A stretch of DNA of 64,000 nt from Thelonectria olida (Eukaryota; Ascomycota; Sordariomycetes; Hypocreales; Nectriaceae), in contig JAGPYM010000005.1 of NCBI GenBank assembly GCA_020736575.1, positions 1,116,001-1,180,000 on the forward strand, in the 5' to 3' direction. Both the position numbers and the translations under genes were made by a program. The notes under the pieces are model-generated. The model was not told where the DNA came from. It did not search any database and saw only the letters and a list, made by a program, of their open reading frames with translations. Below are positions 44,654 through 56,400 of this stretch, piece after piece. Numbering within the stretch: position 1 is the first letter of the stretch; each line of letters begins with the position of its first letter.

Positions 44654-45797
44654 GGTTCGTTCTTCACTTCCGGATGAACGTGTACGGTGAGACAATATCA
44701 CATCCATCCAACGGCTTAAAGTGAAACGGCGGAGATCGGACCAAGAGGGGTCGACACATGAACAAGCGTGCATCAACTAGGAGTTCAAACGGGACATCAG
44801 CCTTTCAACAGGCTCGGGCAATTCAGGAAACAAAATACCAGGTTATCGGCATCTACCATTGGAGAGATCGGGGACTTGCTTTCAAATTCTTACACACAAC
44901 ATCACACTACTTTTACAATATAACCACGTCATGAGGGGGAACCCACACATACTCGTCTCACAACTCACTTAGACAGCAACAGACTCGCATTTTCCGCCGC
45001 CAAACTAACCAAGCTCCTCCTTCCTCGTAATTCCCATTGCCTTCTCCATCCAACTCACCAGTTCATAAAAAAGAGGAGAAAGACCGTTCCGTTTAGAGAG
45101 CTATGGAGAGACGAAGCCAATCTAGGAGGACAGACAGTTTTTCGTAAGTCGCTTGTTTGGAGATGTTCGTGGCAAGTGTACTAATACTAGGCTCTCCGAC
45201 CAACTCTATTGGTAGACTATTTATCTTATGACATATACCTTATAACTCTAGACCTGCTCGATCGGAAGAAACTTCTCTATGAAGGCTAGTTCACAGGTCC
45301 AGTTTCAGATTGTGCTGGTAACAATTCATCATTGGCTTGGTACTTGAATTACATGCCTGGGGACTCAGGAAACCAATCACCACAGACGGCACTCAACCTG
45401 AATGTACAGAATCGAATATCTCATCAGAAACACAAGGGCTGTCATCACAGGATAGGAGCAGGTTGTGATGCTAAGAGCTGACGCATTCACATCCAAGGGT
45501 ACGCAGAGTTGCAAATGCTCACAATGCTCACAATGGATGCTTCGTCACAACGTCTCATTGTACATATTTCTAGAATACCCTTCTAGCCTATCTTTCTCTC
45601 ATGACTTGCCTAAGAATTCAATTCTCTTTTACAATTCAACTCCACCTAACTCCTCGTGATACACGTCGAATCTCTATGTCGCTCTTTCTCTTGTGCGATA
45701 TCGCCAGCACGCAATTGGGAATGACTCAAACACGTCGGAATCAACACGTCGATGCTACCCAATTATCCTTCCAGGATAGAATGGTTTAGTTAATAAC
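44654..45797. other. Convergent intergenic region, OPI3-like and MetRS genes
   Basis: No supported gene in about 1.1 kb between two facing 3' ends. Short frames at 45465-45789 lack any domain. Confidence 0.4.
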
Positions 45798-47856
45798 TCA
45801 CTCCTTCTGAACCTCCTTCACAGGAGCCGAAGATTCAACAGACGGCTTGGCAGCGGCAGCTGGAGCCTCGCCTGCCTTCTCAGCCTGTCGGAGAGCGAGC
45901 TTCTTTTGCTTCTTAGCTTCCTTCGCAGCCTTCTTAGCGGCGGCCTTCTCGGCCTCGAGCGCCTTCTGTTTGCGAATTTCCTCACCGCCGAACGCCTCGC
46001 GCCACTCGTCTATCTGTGAAGCAGGGATCTGGGTAAAGAGCAGCTTAGGCTCGCCAATCTTCTGGCCGGGCTTAATGATGTCCGCAGTCCAAGTCTCAGT
46101 AACAGAAATAAGGCCGGGGCTGCCAATCTGGGTGAGAATAGCCTCCGAGGTAGAGGGCATGTAGGGGTGGAGAATGCTGGCAAGGAGCTGGAGGTGGTTG
46201 ATACCAAGACCGATGACGGCAGCGCAACGGTCAGGTTGTTCCGCCAAGAGCGCGTTGTTGAGCTTGCTGTCTTGGAGAAGCTTATTACCGAGGGAAGAGA
46301 TGTGCATGAGAGTAGACAGACCAGCACGCAGCTTGATGGCATCGAGGTTGGCGATGTAAGTCTGAAGGGCCTCATTGACCTCCTTCTTGTGCTCTTCGAG
46401 ACGCTCGTCGGTGTATTTTGTGTAGTCGGGGACAACACTGTCCATCTTGGCAGCACAAAACTTGAGGATTCGCTGGTTCAAATTACCAAGGTTCTTGAGG
46501 AGATCGTTGTTATTGGCGTCAATGAACTCCTGCCACTTGAACTCGGAATCGGACGACTCGGGGCGGCGAGAGAGGAGGTAGTAACGCCAGACATCAGGGT
46601 CGACGCCAGTCTCCTTGGCAGTATTTCCAAAGACACCAACCCCCTTGGACTTGCTAAACTTTCCACCCTCGTAGTTGAGGTATTCGGTGGTGGAGAGCTT
46701 GTGCACCTTGGTCCAGTGGTCTTGGGTTCCGAGTTGCGAAGCAGGGAAAATGATAGTGTGGAATCTTGAACTTGTTAGCAAAATGTCTTCATGCTGAAAC
46801 CGCATTCAGACTCGGGGTATTGACTCACGGGATGTTGTCCTTGCCCATGAACTGGTAAAGCTTCACATTCTCAGGGTTCTTCCACCACTTCTCCCAGTTG
46901 TTACCCTCCAAGTTATCGCCGTCGGTATAGGTCTTGGTGATAGAAACATAGCCGATACAGGCATCGAACCAGACATAGAAGACCTTGTTGGCGTACTCTT
47001 CGTCGCTAAGGCCCTCGAGACCCTTGGGGATGGGGACGCCCCATTTAAGATCTCGAGTGATACCTCGGGGAAGCAGGCCCTTGTCAATCCAAGCCTGCGT
47101 CACAGAGGTACAGTTGGGGGACCACTCTCCCTCGGTGCTGCTCTTCTTGAACCAAGCAACAAGCTCTTCCTTAAGCGCATCCAACTTGAGGTACAAATGA
47201 TTTGTTCTTCGTCTCTCGGGGGTCGTGCCGTCGAGCTTGCAACGGGGGTTGATGAGCCAGCCGGTGGCCTTGGCTTCGACGTCATCGTCGCCGGTATTGG
47301 GTTCCTTTTCGGGTTCGAAGGCGTCGAGAAGACTGCCGCAGGCATCGCACTGGTCTCCACGGGCACCGAGGTCGTGGCAGATACTGCATTCGCCTTCAAC
47401 GAATCGGTCGGCAAGGAACTTGGAGTGGGCTGGCTCAGCGCAGAAGGGCTGAGTGGTCTCGCGCTCCTCGATGTAATTGTTCTTCCAAAGGTCGGCGAAG
47501 ATGTGCTGGACGATTTGGGTCTGCTGCTCGGTAGGTGTCCGGCCAAAAACGTCAAAGTCGATTCTGAACCAGTCGTAGATCTCTTTATGGATCTTGTGGT
47601 ACTTGGCGCAGAGCTCGGCAGGTTCCAGGCCCTCCTCGAGAGCCTTGGTCTCGGTGGCAGTTCCGTACTCGTCAGAACCGCAGACGTAGAGGGTGTTGTG
47701 GCCTCGGGCCTTGCAGAAGCGAGCGAAGACGTCGGCGGAGAGGACGCTGCCGATGATGTTGCCCAAGTGGGGGACGTTGTTCACGTAGGGCAAGGCGCTG
47801 GTGACAAGGATGTTGCGCTTGCCCTCCTCGGGGAGGATTGGTCCTGAAGAACCCAT
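45798..47856 (-). CDS. MES1: Cytosolic methionyl-tRNA synthetase
   Basis: It charges tRNA-Met in the cytosol. Two exons (47856-46829, 46764-45798) join to 664 residues. Class I synthetase signatures are present: HIGH-type PHLGN at residues 29-33 and KMSKS-type KFSKSKG near 377. The zinc-binding insert has [25 protein letters not shown] and DNIPFH flank the single intron, and the anticodon-binding helix bundle follows ([12 protein letters not shown]). The C terminus is a Lys/Ala-rich tail (about residues 600-664), common in fungal forms and likely to bind tRNA. No mitochondrial presequence is seen. Confidence 0.95.
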
Positions 47857-48913
47857 GTTCGATGGCGTACAGTCGCAATTGCTCGATGGGATGATCGCGT
47901 AGGCGTGGGAGAGTTGAGATATGTCTGAAGCGAGGTTTGGTGAGTCACGAGAGGGAGGAAGAAGGAGGTCGCCTTAGACACGGCAAATTTGGTGGGATGG
48001 CGGGGGCGGGGCTGATCGCGAATTGCGGGCTGCGTCAGCGTTGGTGGTCTAGGGTAAGCTTAGTGGCGAGAATGTCATTCAATGTCGTTGTTACGGTGTT
48101 AGTGAGTGTTGAAATGGTTGCTCGCATTGAGTAGGAACATGTTTTCCATTTATACGGGTGCTCTGGATCTTATGATACGGAAATTAAGAGTCATCAAGAG
48201 TCATTCTAGCACGGCCGCTATCGGAATCATTTTTCCCCTTGTGGAAGTTCGTCTGGTGCTGAGTCTAAATTCAAAGGAAGGCAAATACAGCCTGACTCGA
48301 GATGCTGTGGTTCGAGTCTCGAATTGAAACAACAGGGGGACGCGAATGATGATGGGCATCTTACCCATGTCTGCCCGAAACATGTTCAACGTGCCTTGAT
48401 AATGTCGTTTATCTAGTATCGTTTCATAGATCTACAAAGTCCCGTCAGGGTGATGCACTGCAAGTACCAGCCGAAATAGGCCCAGTCACACACTCACTTG
48501 ACACTTCTCCAAGCTCCACATTGCGTCAGTCACCATACAAAGCAGCCCCGCGTCGCATCGGCTTTCAACCCCACTACGACGACATGCTCCGGCCAGCTCA
48601 GCTCCATCACAGACTACATATCTTGACTGGGAAGACGCGATATACTCTCGCCCTCTCTCCTCGTTAGCTACGCCCACTCGGTCGCTTACAGTTCAACGTC
48701 TTTCTTGTCGCCTTGCCGCCTCAAAGCAGCTTCGCAGAGATCGCTACTACCCCGCTATCACCCATCCCTCCGGCTTCTGGGAGCTTGGGCACACATGCTT
48801 CATTCCTAGGCAGTCCGAGATAGCATCATCACTGAATTCTGCTGCCCATACTGCACCCATACCCCCCACCATAACACCTTCTCCAGCTCAAGGGCCATCG
48901 TCGCGGCGAGAGC
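47857..48913. other. Divergent promoter, MetRS and LSB5-like genes
   Basis: No supported gene. A TGGTTCGAGTCTC sequence near 48309 resembles a tRNA B box but no cloverleaf can be built around it. Confidence 0.4.
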
Positions 48914-50475
48914 ATGTTTCAACAGGTACGTTATATCACTCCAACCAAGTCCTCCGCATGCGGGACACCACCCCGAGTTTACGCCAAACATATTGTCTGA
49001 GCTATTTACCTTGTCCAACCATCCATTTGTACACTAGAATCATACATCTCACGCCTCCTGTAGAAGAAGCCCTACTCGGCGGTGACCGTCACCATCGAGA
49101 ACCTCACCTCAGAGGCCTACGAGGAAGAGGATCTCAGTGGCATCCCCGACCTCGTCGAAGTCATCAAGCTCCAAGCCTCAGGTCCCGGCGAAGCTGCCCG
49201 CGCCATTCGCAAGAAGCTCAAGTATGGCAATGTGCATCGTCAGATCCGAGCCCTGGTCCTCCTGGATGGCCTCATCCAGAACGCCGGCGAGCGGTTCCAG
49301 CGCACCTTTGCCGATGAGCCGTTGCTGGAGCGCCTGCGCTGCTGCGGCACCGAAGCCTTGTCCGACCCCGCGGTGAAGAAGAAGTGTAGGGAGCTGTTTG
49401 CAATGTGGTCTCAGTACGCGGGCACGCCGGGATTGGATCGAATCGCAAGGCTGCACAAGGTCCGTTGATTGCTCGGCGATATTCAGTAGCTTTGCTGATT
49501 TCCCCAGGAACTTCCTAAGAGGAAGGTCGCTGTAACCCAAGAAAGGTCCAAGGTCATCAAGGAGACAGAGGAGAATCCATTTGTGGATGATGAGGATGAA
49601 GCAGCGAGGAAGGCCGCTCAACGCGCCGGGGAGCCATCCAACCAGTCACCGCCCCCGACTTCTGGCCATTCCAAGTCCTCGTCTACATCGACCTCATTCT
49701 TTGGCTCCTCGAGGGACAAGAAGAAGGACAAGGACAAATCCAGGGGCAAGCGAAAGCCCTTCAACCTCGAGGCCGAGAAAGAGAAGATGAAGTCGGTCGT
49801 CGCCGACTCTTCCATTGCCGCGACGAACTTGTTGAACGCTGTCCAGAGCATAAATCGCGAGCGGGAGCGTGTCTCCGAGAACCAGGGGGCCTTGGAGTAT
49901 TTCGAGGCCAGCAAACTTCTCCGTAGGAAGGTTCTTCGATATGTATGTCTTCCTCATTACAAAACAACCAAGGGGTATTTGGCTGACCAAAGATAGATTC
50001 ACCACGTCGAGGACGAACATTGGTTGGGCGGCTTGCTTCATGCCAATGACGAGCTCGTCCATGCGCTCATGACTTTCGAGCAACTCGATCGGTCCATCGA
50101 TGCCGATAGTGATTCAGATGATGAGATCGCTGAACAAGCCCATCTTTACAGGAGTATGCCATGCTTGTCCTAGTGCACAACTCAACCCGAGACTAACACA
50201 CCACAGTGATGGCTCAGAAGGGAAAGGAAGCCATGGCCCAGGCCGGCCAGTCTCCCACGACCTCGCAGGCTCCTGACCTCTCTGGCTTGAACATCACGGC
50301 CTCTTCCAAGCCCCCAGCACCCCCTCGACCTCCTCCAATGTCGAAACCAGCGCCTCGCCAGCCTCCTCGACCTGTGCCAGCTCCCGCCAAGGAGGAGGAG
50401 GAAGATGACGATCCTTTTGGCGATTCGCATACGATTGAGACGCCGTCCATTGAGCGCGGTCAGCCAAGGTGGTAG
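48914..50475 (+). CDS. LSB5-like VHS/GAT domain protein
   Basis: Five exons (48914-48925, 49064-49459, 49508-49942, 49997-50153, 50207-50475) give 422 residues; the first coding exon is only four codons (MFQQ). The N-terminal domain is VHS/ENTH-like (SAVTVTIENLTSE, IRKKLKYGNVHRQIRALVLLDGLIQN, CRELFAMWSQY). A charged linker rich in Ser and Lys follows, then a GAT-like helical region (DSSIAATNLLNAVQSINRERE...LLRRKVLRYIHHV). The C-terminal tail is Pro-rich (PPAPPRPPPMS) and acidic, with a DPFGD adaptor-type motif. Yeast Lsb5 binds the actin regulator Las17 and cargo at endosomes and actin patches. I infer a similar endocytic adaptor role. Confidence 0.85.
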
Positions 50476-53400
50476 CCTATTTCGAAGATTGTTGATTTTT
50501 GCTTTAGTTTCGTGGATTTGGAGGTGTATGATGGAGGTGGAGTTGGATCAAGTTGCATAAGTATTTTGACAGATAGAAGCGATGTTATTGCCTTGAATTG
50601 ACTACAACTCAACCTTCAGCGGCGAGTTCCCCAACCAGCCAAATCAAATTTCTAGGCTGAATGCGGGATACCCCTTGGCCTTCCTCGAGGAATACGAATA
50701 GTCCAACCACGAGACAAAGATGTCTTGCTACGTTATCTCGAAATCATCAAGATTCCTACAGGGTAGACCGCCGTTTCATTCCATCACCAATTTCGTCCGC
50801 CGGGTCCGCGTCGATTCGTATACCCGAGAAGCCCGACTCAAAGTTGCGCTCGAAATCGTCCTTGATGGTCCGATTCAAAGTGCCACTCAATCTCTTCCCG
50901 TGTCACATCCTCCGGAAGCAACACCCAAAGCGCGCAAGAGGCAGCCATTCATCGAAATCTCTTCACCTACATTTCTCTTGACGCATCAGGACTGCATACA
51001 TACGTGCATTAGCCATGTGCGAGTAATTGCCCTATTGACGCGGGGAGCAGGGGGGTTATGGCCCGTACGGGGGCCGGAGAGTCGTGTCAAAAGCGCGTTT
51101 TCCGATGGGAATTATTCATTGGTAGATTATGCGAAATGTCGTCTAGACCGCTTTCTTCTTTACCGCCGTTTTAAACAACGACTGAAGAAAAAACAGTACT
51201 CGAGCGTGGCTTGAGAAACAGCCGACGCAGAGCTCAAGTGAGACAATCAGGGAGCAAAAAGTGTCCAAGAGGCGTTCGCCCAATCTCCACGACTGCATGC
51301 ACGCAAGGCCACTGCAGCGCATCTGACGAGATTCGACACCCCCTCGTTCCCCCCATCTTTCCGCTTGCAATGTGTCTAACAAGAGCCCACCCAGCGCGTG
51401 AGTTGCACGCGAGCAAAAAGCAAAAGCAATCTCATCTCATCTCGACTTTTTCCCCCGCGCACCCGCCGCCCCAGAGCGATTTCGACAGCGCCGTACATGG
51501 CGGGAAGAATCTCGAACAAGAACTCGAAAAAAGAAAAAAAAAAGTGAGCATCTTGCTTGTCATGTTCTGAAAATCTGATAGCCGCAATATTCAGACGACA
51601 TGCGCCCATCGAGGTTCCACCCATACTATTCACCCCTGACTTCATCTCCATTCACGCATTTCACACCGTTGAAAGTTGGGCTGGGTCTCAGGCTGCGCTG
51701 CTGATGGGGACCATCGGTCAACACGATGTGTTTAATTACCACGAGGAAGTGCTGTTTCCCAGCCCTTTCTGATCATATCATCATCGTTCCCACCCGTCAG
51801 CACAACCGACGGTGAGGAGCAAAAGAGCAGGCATCGGTGTAGATCGGCTTCTCTGGAGATCAATGGAGGCGAAGGCGGGTCTTTATCATGATTGATGGCC
51901 TTGTGCTGGCCTAGCCTTCACCGACAATGAGGTTGCATCCCGTCCAAGGATAGAGGTTGAGTTTATAGCCATCGCAGCATCGTGCAAAAGGGTTCTGTCC
52001 CGTCTGGCGCAAACCAGTGCTCTTTGGCCAGCATATGGCACCTGGTTCGGGATGTCATCCAGCACAAGAACGTCCCGAGACTGACGGAAAAGACGAATGG
52101 CCATGGGGCGGTACCGACGTAGATCCCGTTAACCGGCAAGACCCAAATAGATTCTGCTCATCAAAGGCGCATCAGCTTTCGTCTTTGCTTGCCCACTCCC
52201 ATCTCTAGGACCAGGTTCTTGCACCTTTTCGTACACGCGCCCCCCTGCTCCGCATTGCCTTCAGCTGTAAGGGCTCCGGGCGCAACGCAACGGTCACAGT
52301 TCTGAGACATGCCCTCTGCACGAACATTGCGTCCTCAAACGGCACCGACGGCAATCTCAGCCCAGATGCGTGGGGAGAGGGCTGAAATTGGCAGGCCAAG
52401 CAAGAGAGTGGTGCACATCCACATGACAACCCCAATCCTCGATAATCGACTCGACCAGTTGTCTTTCTCTCATCAGATTCGTGAAATTGGCCATTGTCGT
52501 CTGCTTCGGATCTGCCCCCACCTCACCTGAGGATAGCGCCGTAGAAGTCCGAAAGAGGTGTGCTGAGGGCTGTAAGGTGGCATGGTGCCAGCGCAGCACA
52601 ACGAAAGGCGGCTTTTTTTGCCATGGTCTCACGATGCATGAGGGCAAAGCCGCTGACCACAGCGCCATGGCACTGCATTCCCATGATATGGACCTCTTTG
52701 TAAACAGAGAAAGGCCCCAGTGCCGTTTTGAATATTGTTTGCTTTTAGTGCAGTATCCGGGGAGCGCAAACGATGAGGTTATCGCGACAGAAGCAAAGGT
52801 GCATGCCGGCATCGAGAGCCCCTCGTGGCAGCCATGGGTCCAGGTCATCCCTGTCGACGCATCTTAACTTTGCAGCATGGAGAGGATATTTCGACGAGCC
52901 TTCCTCCGCTGCTTCTGGAAGCCTTCTATTGATTGTTTCAGCAATGACTGAGCGGAAATGCCCGTCACCGACTTGGAGTTGCCTCCCAGTCCCTGATGCT
53001 TGCTCGAGTGGAATCCTGGGGCCTGCAGGACGGCGGTCCGACTCCCGGTTGGTCGAAGCTTCTCAAGTTTGGTTTCGCCACGGGTAAAAAGGATGAAAGG
53101 GGTGTATGATATGTGCCACTGGAGGTAGTGTACGAAGGGCTTACATGAACAAAGGAAGCCTATAGGCAAATACGTGCGGAGAGCCATGGAGATCCGCGAT
53201 CAGCGCCAGCTGAGTCCTTCGTCCGGCGAGTTGCATATTGGCTTGAGTGTCAGACCATAATGCCCTCGCCGCAATAGAATGGGGACGGGGATGAATGTAT
53301 TGATCCATATCGTTTCATGTATTGACCTCAATCTGGGGGAGAATGCGAGGTCATGTCGATCGCACTGTGATGCAGTTCGTGGCAGGCGCTCGCTCCGCGA

Positions 53401-56400
53401 TCGTGACGCTCGTTTGTTTCAACGAAGCATTGGGCAATATACTTCGATTCAAGGCAAGGCAAGGCCATCGGAGTCGTCGCAAGGGAGTGGGAAGCTCGGA
53501 TGGGATCGACAGAGATGTCGCAACGGCGTTGCAACAGCCGGACTGTGAGCCACCCGCTCGATAAACCCAGCCCTCGTCCTTGCCTGTCCCAAGCTTCCTG
53601 AAGCCTACCTTTGTCACAAGGACTCACGGGCTGTCCCCAACCATCCACCAATCTCGCCGTTTGTGCTTCGTCTCCACGGCGGAAGCTTGGCAGTGTACGG
53701 ATAGGCGGCGTGCCGTAGAATTACCTCAAGGCCAGTGATTCCAGTCCTTTTCGTTTGTTGCAGCCATTTCTGGTCCTAGCGTGCCGACTGTTGAGGGAGA
53801 TAATCAGCCCAATGGCTGTTGGGCGCTCGGATGCGTCTGACTGTATCTTGGTCCAGTTCAAGCGAGAGACGATTGGGGACTGACGGCGAGCTAATACGGA
53901 GGGTTAATGTTAATTGTTTCATCCATGCTTTAAGGCGGTTTCCCTATTGGGACAAAAATAGTCGCTATGGCGGATTCGTGTTGTCGTTCGCCCTCTTTTG
54001 ATTTGATTCGCCAGGGCCCCCAAGTCTCGTTAGGCGCACCGGCGCATCGCCTTGACCGAAGCTGGTGTGCGAGTGCGGGTGACTGGACGACTGTTGAAAG
54101 GATGGAAGAGCCACTGAAGCATCCGTTCACAATCAGAACCGACGATGGTGGGGAGCGCCGTAGCCACTGTTTGAACAGGTTATTGTCATGTCAGAGGGAG
54201 GACGTGCAGCATCTATTCATGCTTCAGTGGCGGTTTGACGGGCGGTACGTGCGTGGAATTTCTAGAAGGACGCTTTGAAGGTGTGGCCCCCATCACGTCG
54301 CATCAGCCCGTCTCGATGGCTTTTAAACCGGTGATTGGACGGCGTCTAGCCACACTCGACCAAGGGCGCAACAAGATCCACGACAATAACCAAGCCAGCC
54401 AGCCCAGGCTTATTGAGAAGATGCGGAGGCGCACGTCTGACCAACAGCTTCGTCAGAGTAGCGAGTGAGGGCAAAAGTGCACTGCATGGCTTGACCGAGT
54501 GCATAGCAAACCCGCATATTGATTGCACCGCTGAGACGAAATGGGATGCCATGAAATGAATGGTACGTGACAAGCACTCACTGAGAGGCGGTGGCCTGTT
54601 TGAGTGGTTTCCGAGCCTTTACCACCCCCCCTTTCTGGTCACCTATTGTTCACCTTTCCGAGTCGTAAGACGGACATATCGAGGCATGATGCCTGCTCTT
54701 TCGGGAGAGGTGACCCTTGTCTCCCGCGCCGGCACGGTCAGGATTTCCCCAGCCGGTAAGGGCCATCTCCTGGCGCTCCTGGCGCAACTGGAGGTTGTCT
54801 CGTGGAGTTCAGGGAGCATGGTCGCATGGAGTGCAGCATGCAACAGCTGTCGTTGGAGGGGGAGCCGTCCCGGAGCCGCAACCCGCCAGACGGGCCATAA
54901 TGCATGGATTGCTTGGAGGGATTACCTCTGTTGTTCCATCAAGTCCCCCATCGCGGTGAGGCTGGGCTTGGGGATGACCTGGAGATGGGCAGATTTGGGG
55001 CCTCAGTCCACCCCGGAAACATTGGCCAGGGCAGCCGTCGTGCGATTCCCCATCCAGCGACGCTCCAGCCTTTGTTATCGGAGAGTGGTGGCAGCGCTAT
55101 GGACGAGTCGAGTCAAGAGGCGGCACGAGAGCTTCTCGAATGCCTTCAGAACAATGGAAATGATCCATGCTTCTGGCAGCACGGGACAGACGGGTGATGG
55201 GGCCAGGGAGGCTGTCGTCTGTGCCTGTGTGCGTGCCATGCCATGAGCGCTAGGCCATTGCGCTCAAGGCGAAAGAGTCGAGTGCGAGGCGTGCGCGTAG
55301 GGGCTTTGAGCTAAAAAGGACAAGAAAGCCGCAGGGTTCATGGGACCTGAGATGGGGATTTCGAGGGACGTTTGCATGGGCCATGCCATGGGGCAAGGGC
55401 CAAGGGGAGATTTGAAAACACGGGGCGAGCTGGACTTTGCGCAAGGCCGTCGGCGCCAAGTCGCAAAGTTGGCTGGAGAGGGGAAGCAAGGGAGGGAGCT
55501 GCAACCTGCGACGTGCCTGCGGCAAGCACGGGTGACAGAAGTGATGGACGGCAGGATGAGGCACAGGTGACAGAGGGTGCATTGGGCAGATACGCCTTCC
55601 AGACGGCTTCGAGAAACCTTCCAGGAGCGACTTAGCGTAATTTCCCATTCTAATGCAGTTTCCACCTGCCTCTCCACAACCCTACCCGGCCAACCAGGAA
55701 CACGTTAGGAAGCTGAGCGCCCCACTACCTTCCATCGTTGCCGCCCCTGCATGGCGATTTCTCAAGACGTTACTAATTCGGCCGTAGGGGCGGCGGCGTT
55801 TTGGGGCTTGGGCTTCGTTTTCTGCTTTGCTGCGTGCCCCTGTCGGATGTGAAGAATCACCCGCGAGCGCTAGTGAGTAGTGAGTGATGCGGGTGGAGAA
55901 TTGGTACGCTGGTTCCGTTTTCCTTGGATTGTTCTTTCAGCGTGATTGTTATTGTGATTGCTGCAAGCCCACGTAGTATGACGCCTAATGCCATCTTCTT
56001 TGATTGCACATGGTCATGTGCGCCGCAAGTCGCGGGGAAACAATCACTAGGAATAGGGTCCTGATTAGGGAAGGTTCGTGTCGTCGGCCAGAGAGATATG
56101 CGAGGCTGGATTGCAAACTTGGCAGTCCCTATTGTTGTTGCTTTTTGTGGGATCGAGATGCCGTACGCCACCCACGCTTACTATGCTCCATGACAGCATG
56201 TTTGTACATTGCAGGCAGAAAATACGGCAAACATGCGACACCCAAGGTCAGCCAAGGTGAGGGTACCGCTCGACAAGTACCGACGCAGGTATCCCACACA
56301 GTGCAGCGCGGCTCCCAGGCCCATTGGATGGCATTCCTCTTCCACGGGTCACTCCCACACGGTGACTCGACAGCGACTCGATGGCTTCAATGGTGACCGC

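Noticed and set aside
48300..48330. tRNA-like B box
   Set aside because: TGGTTCGAGTCTC is close to a B box, but there is no matching A box or acceptor stem nearby.
51520..51545. A-rich run as a retroposon poly(A) tail
   Set aside because: It is short, interrupted by G, and has no target-site duplication or reverse-transcriptase remnant beside it.
54560..55246. 228-codon plus-strand frame in the gene-poor region
   Set aside because: Its composition is rich in Trp, Cys and Arg with no domain or introns, as expected of a chance frame in GC-rich DNA.
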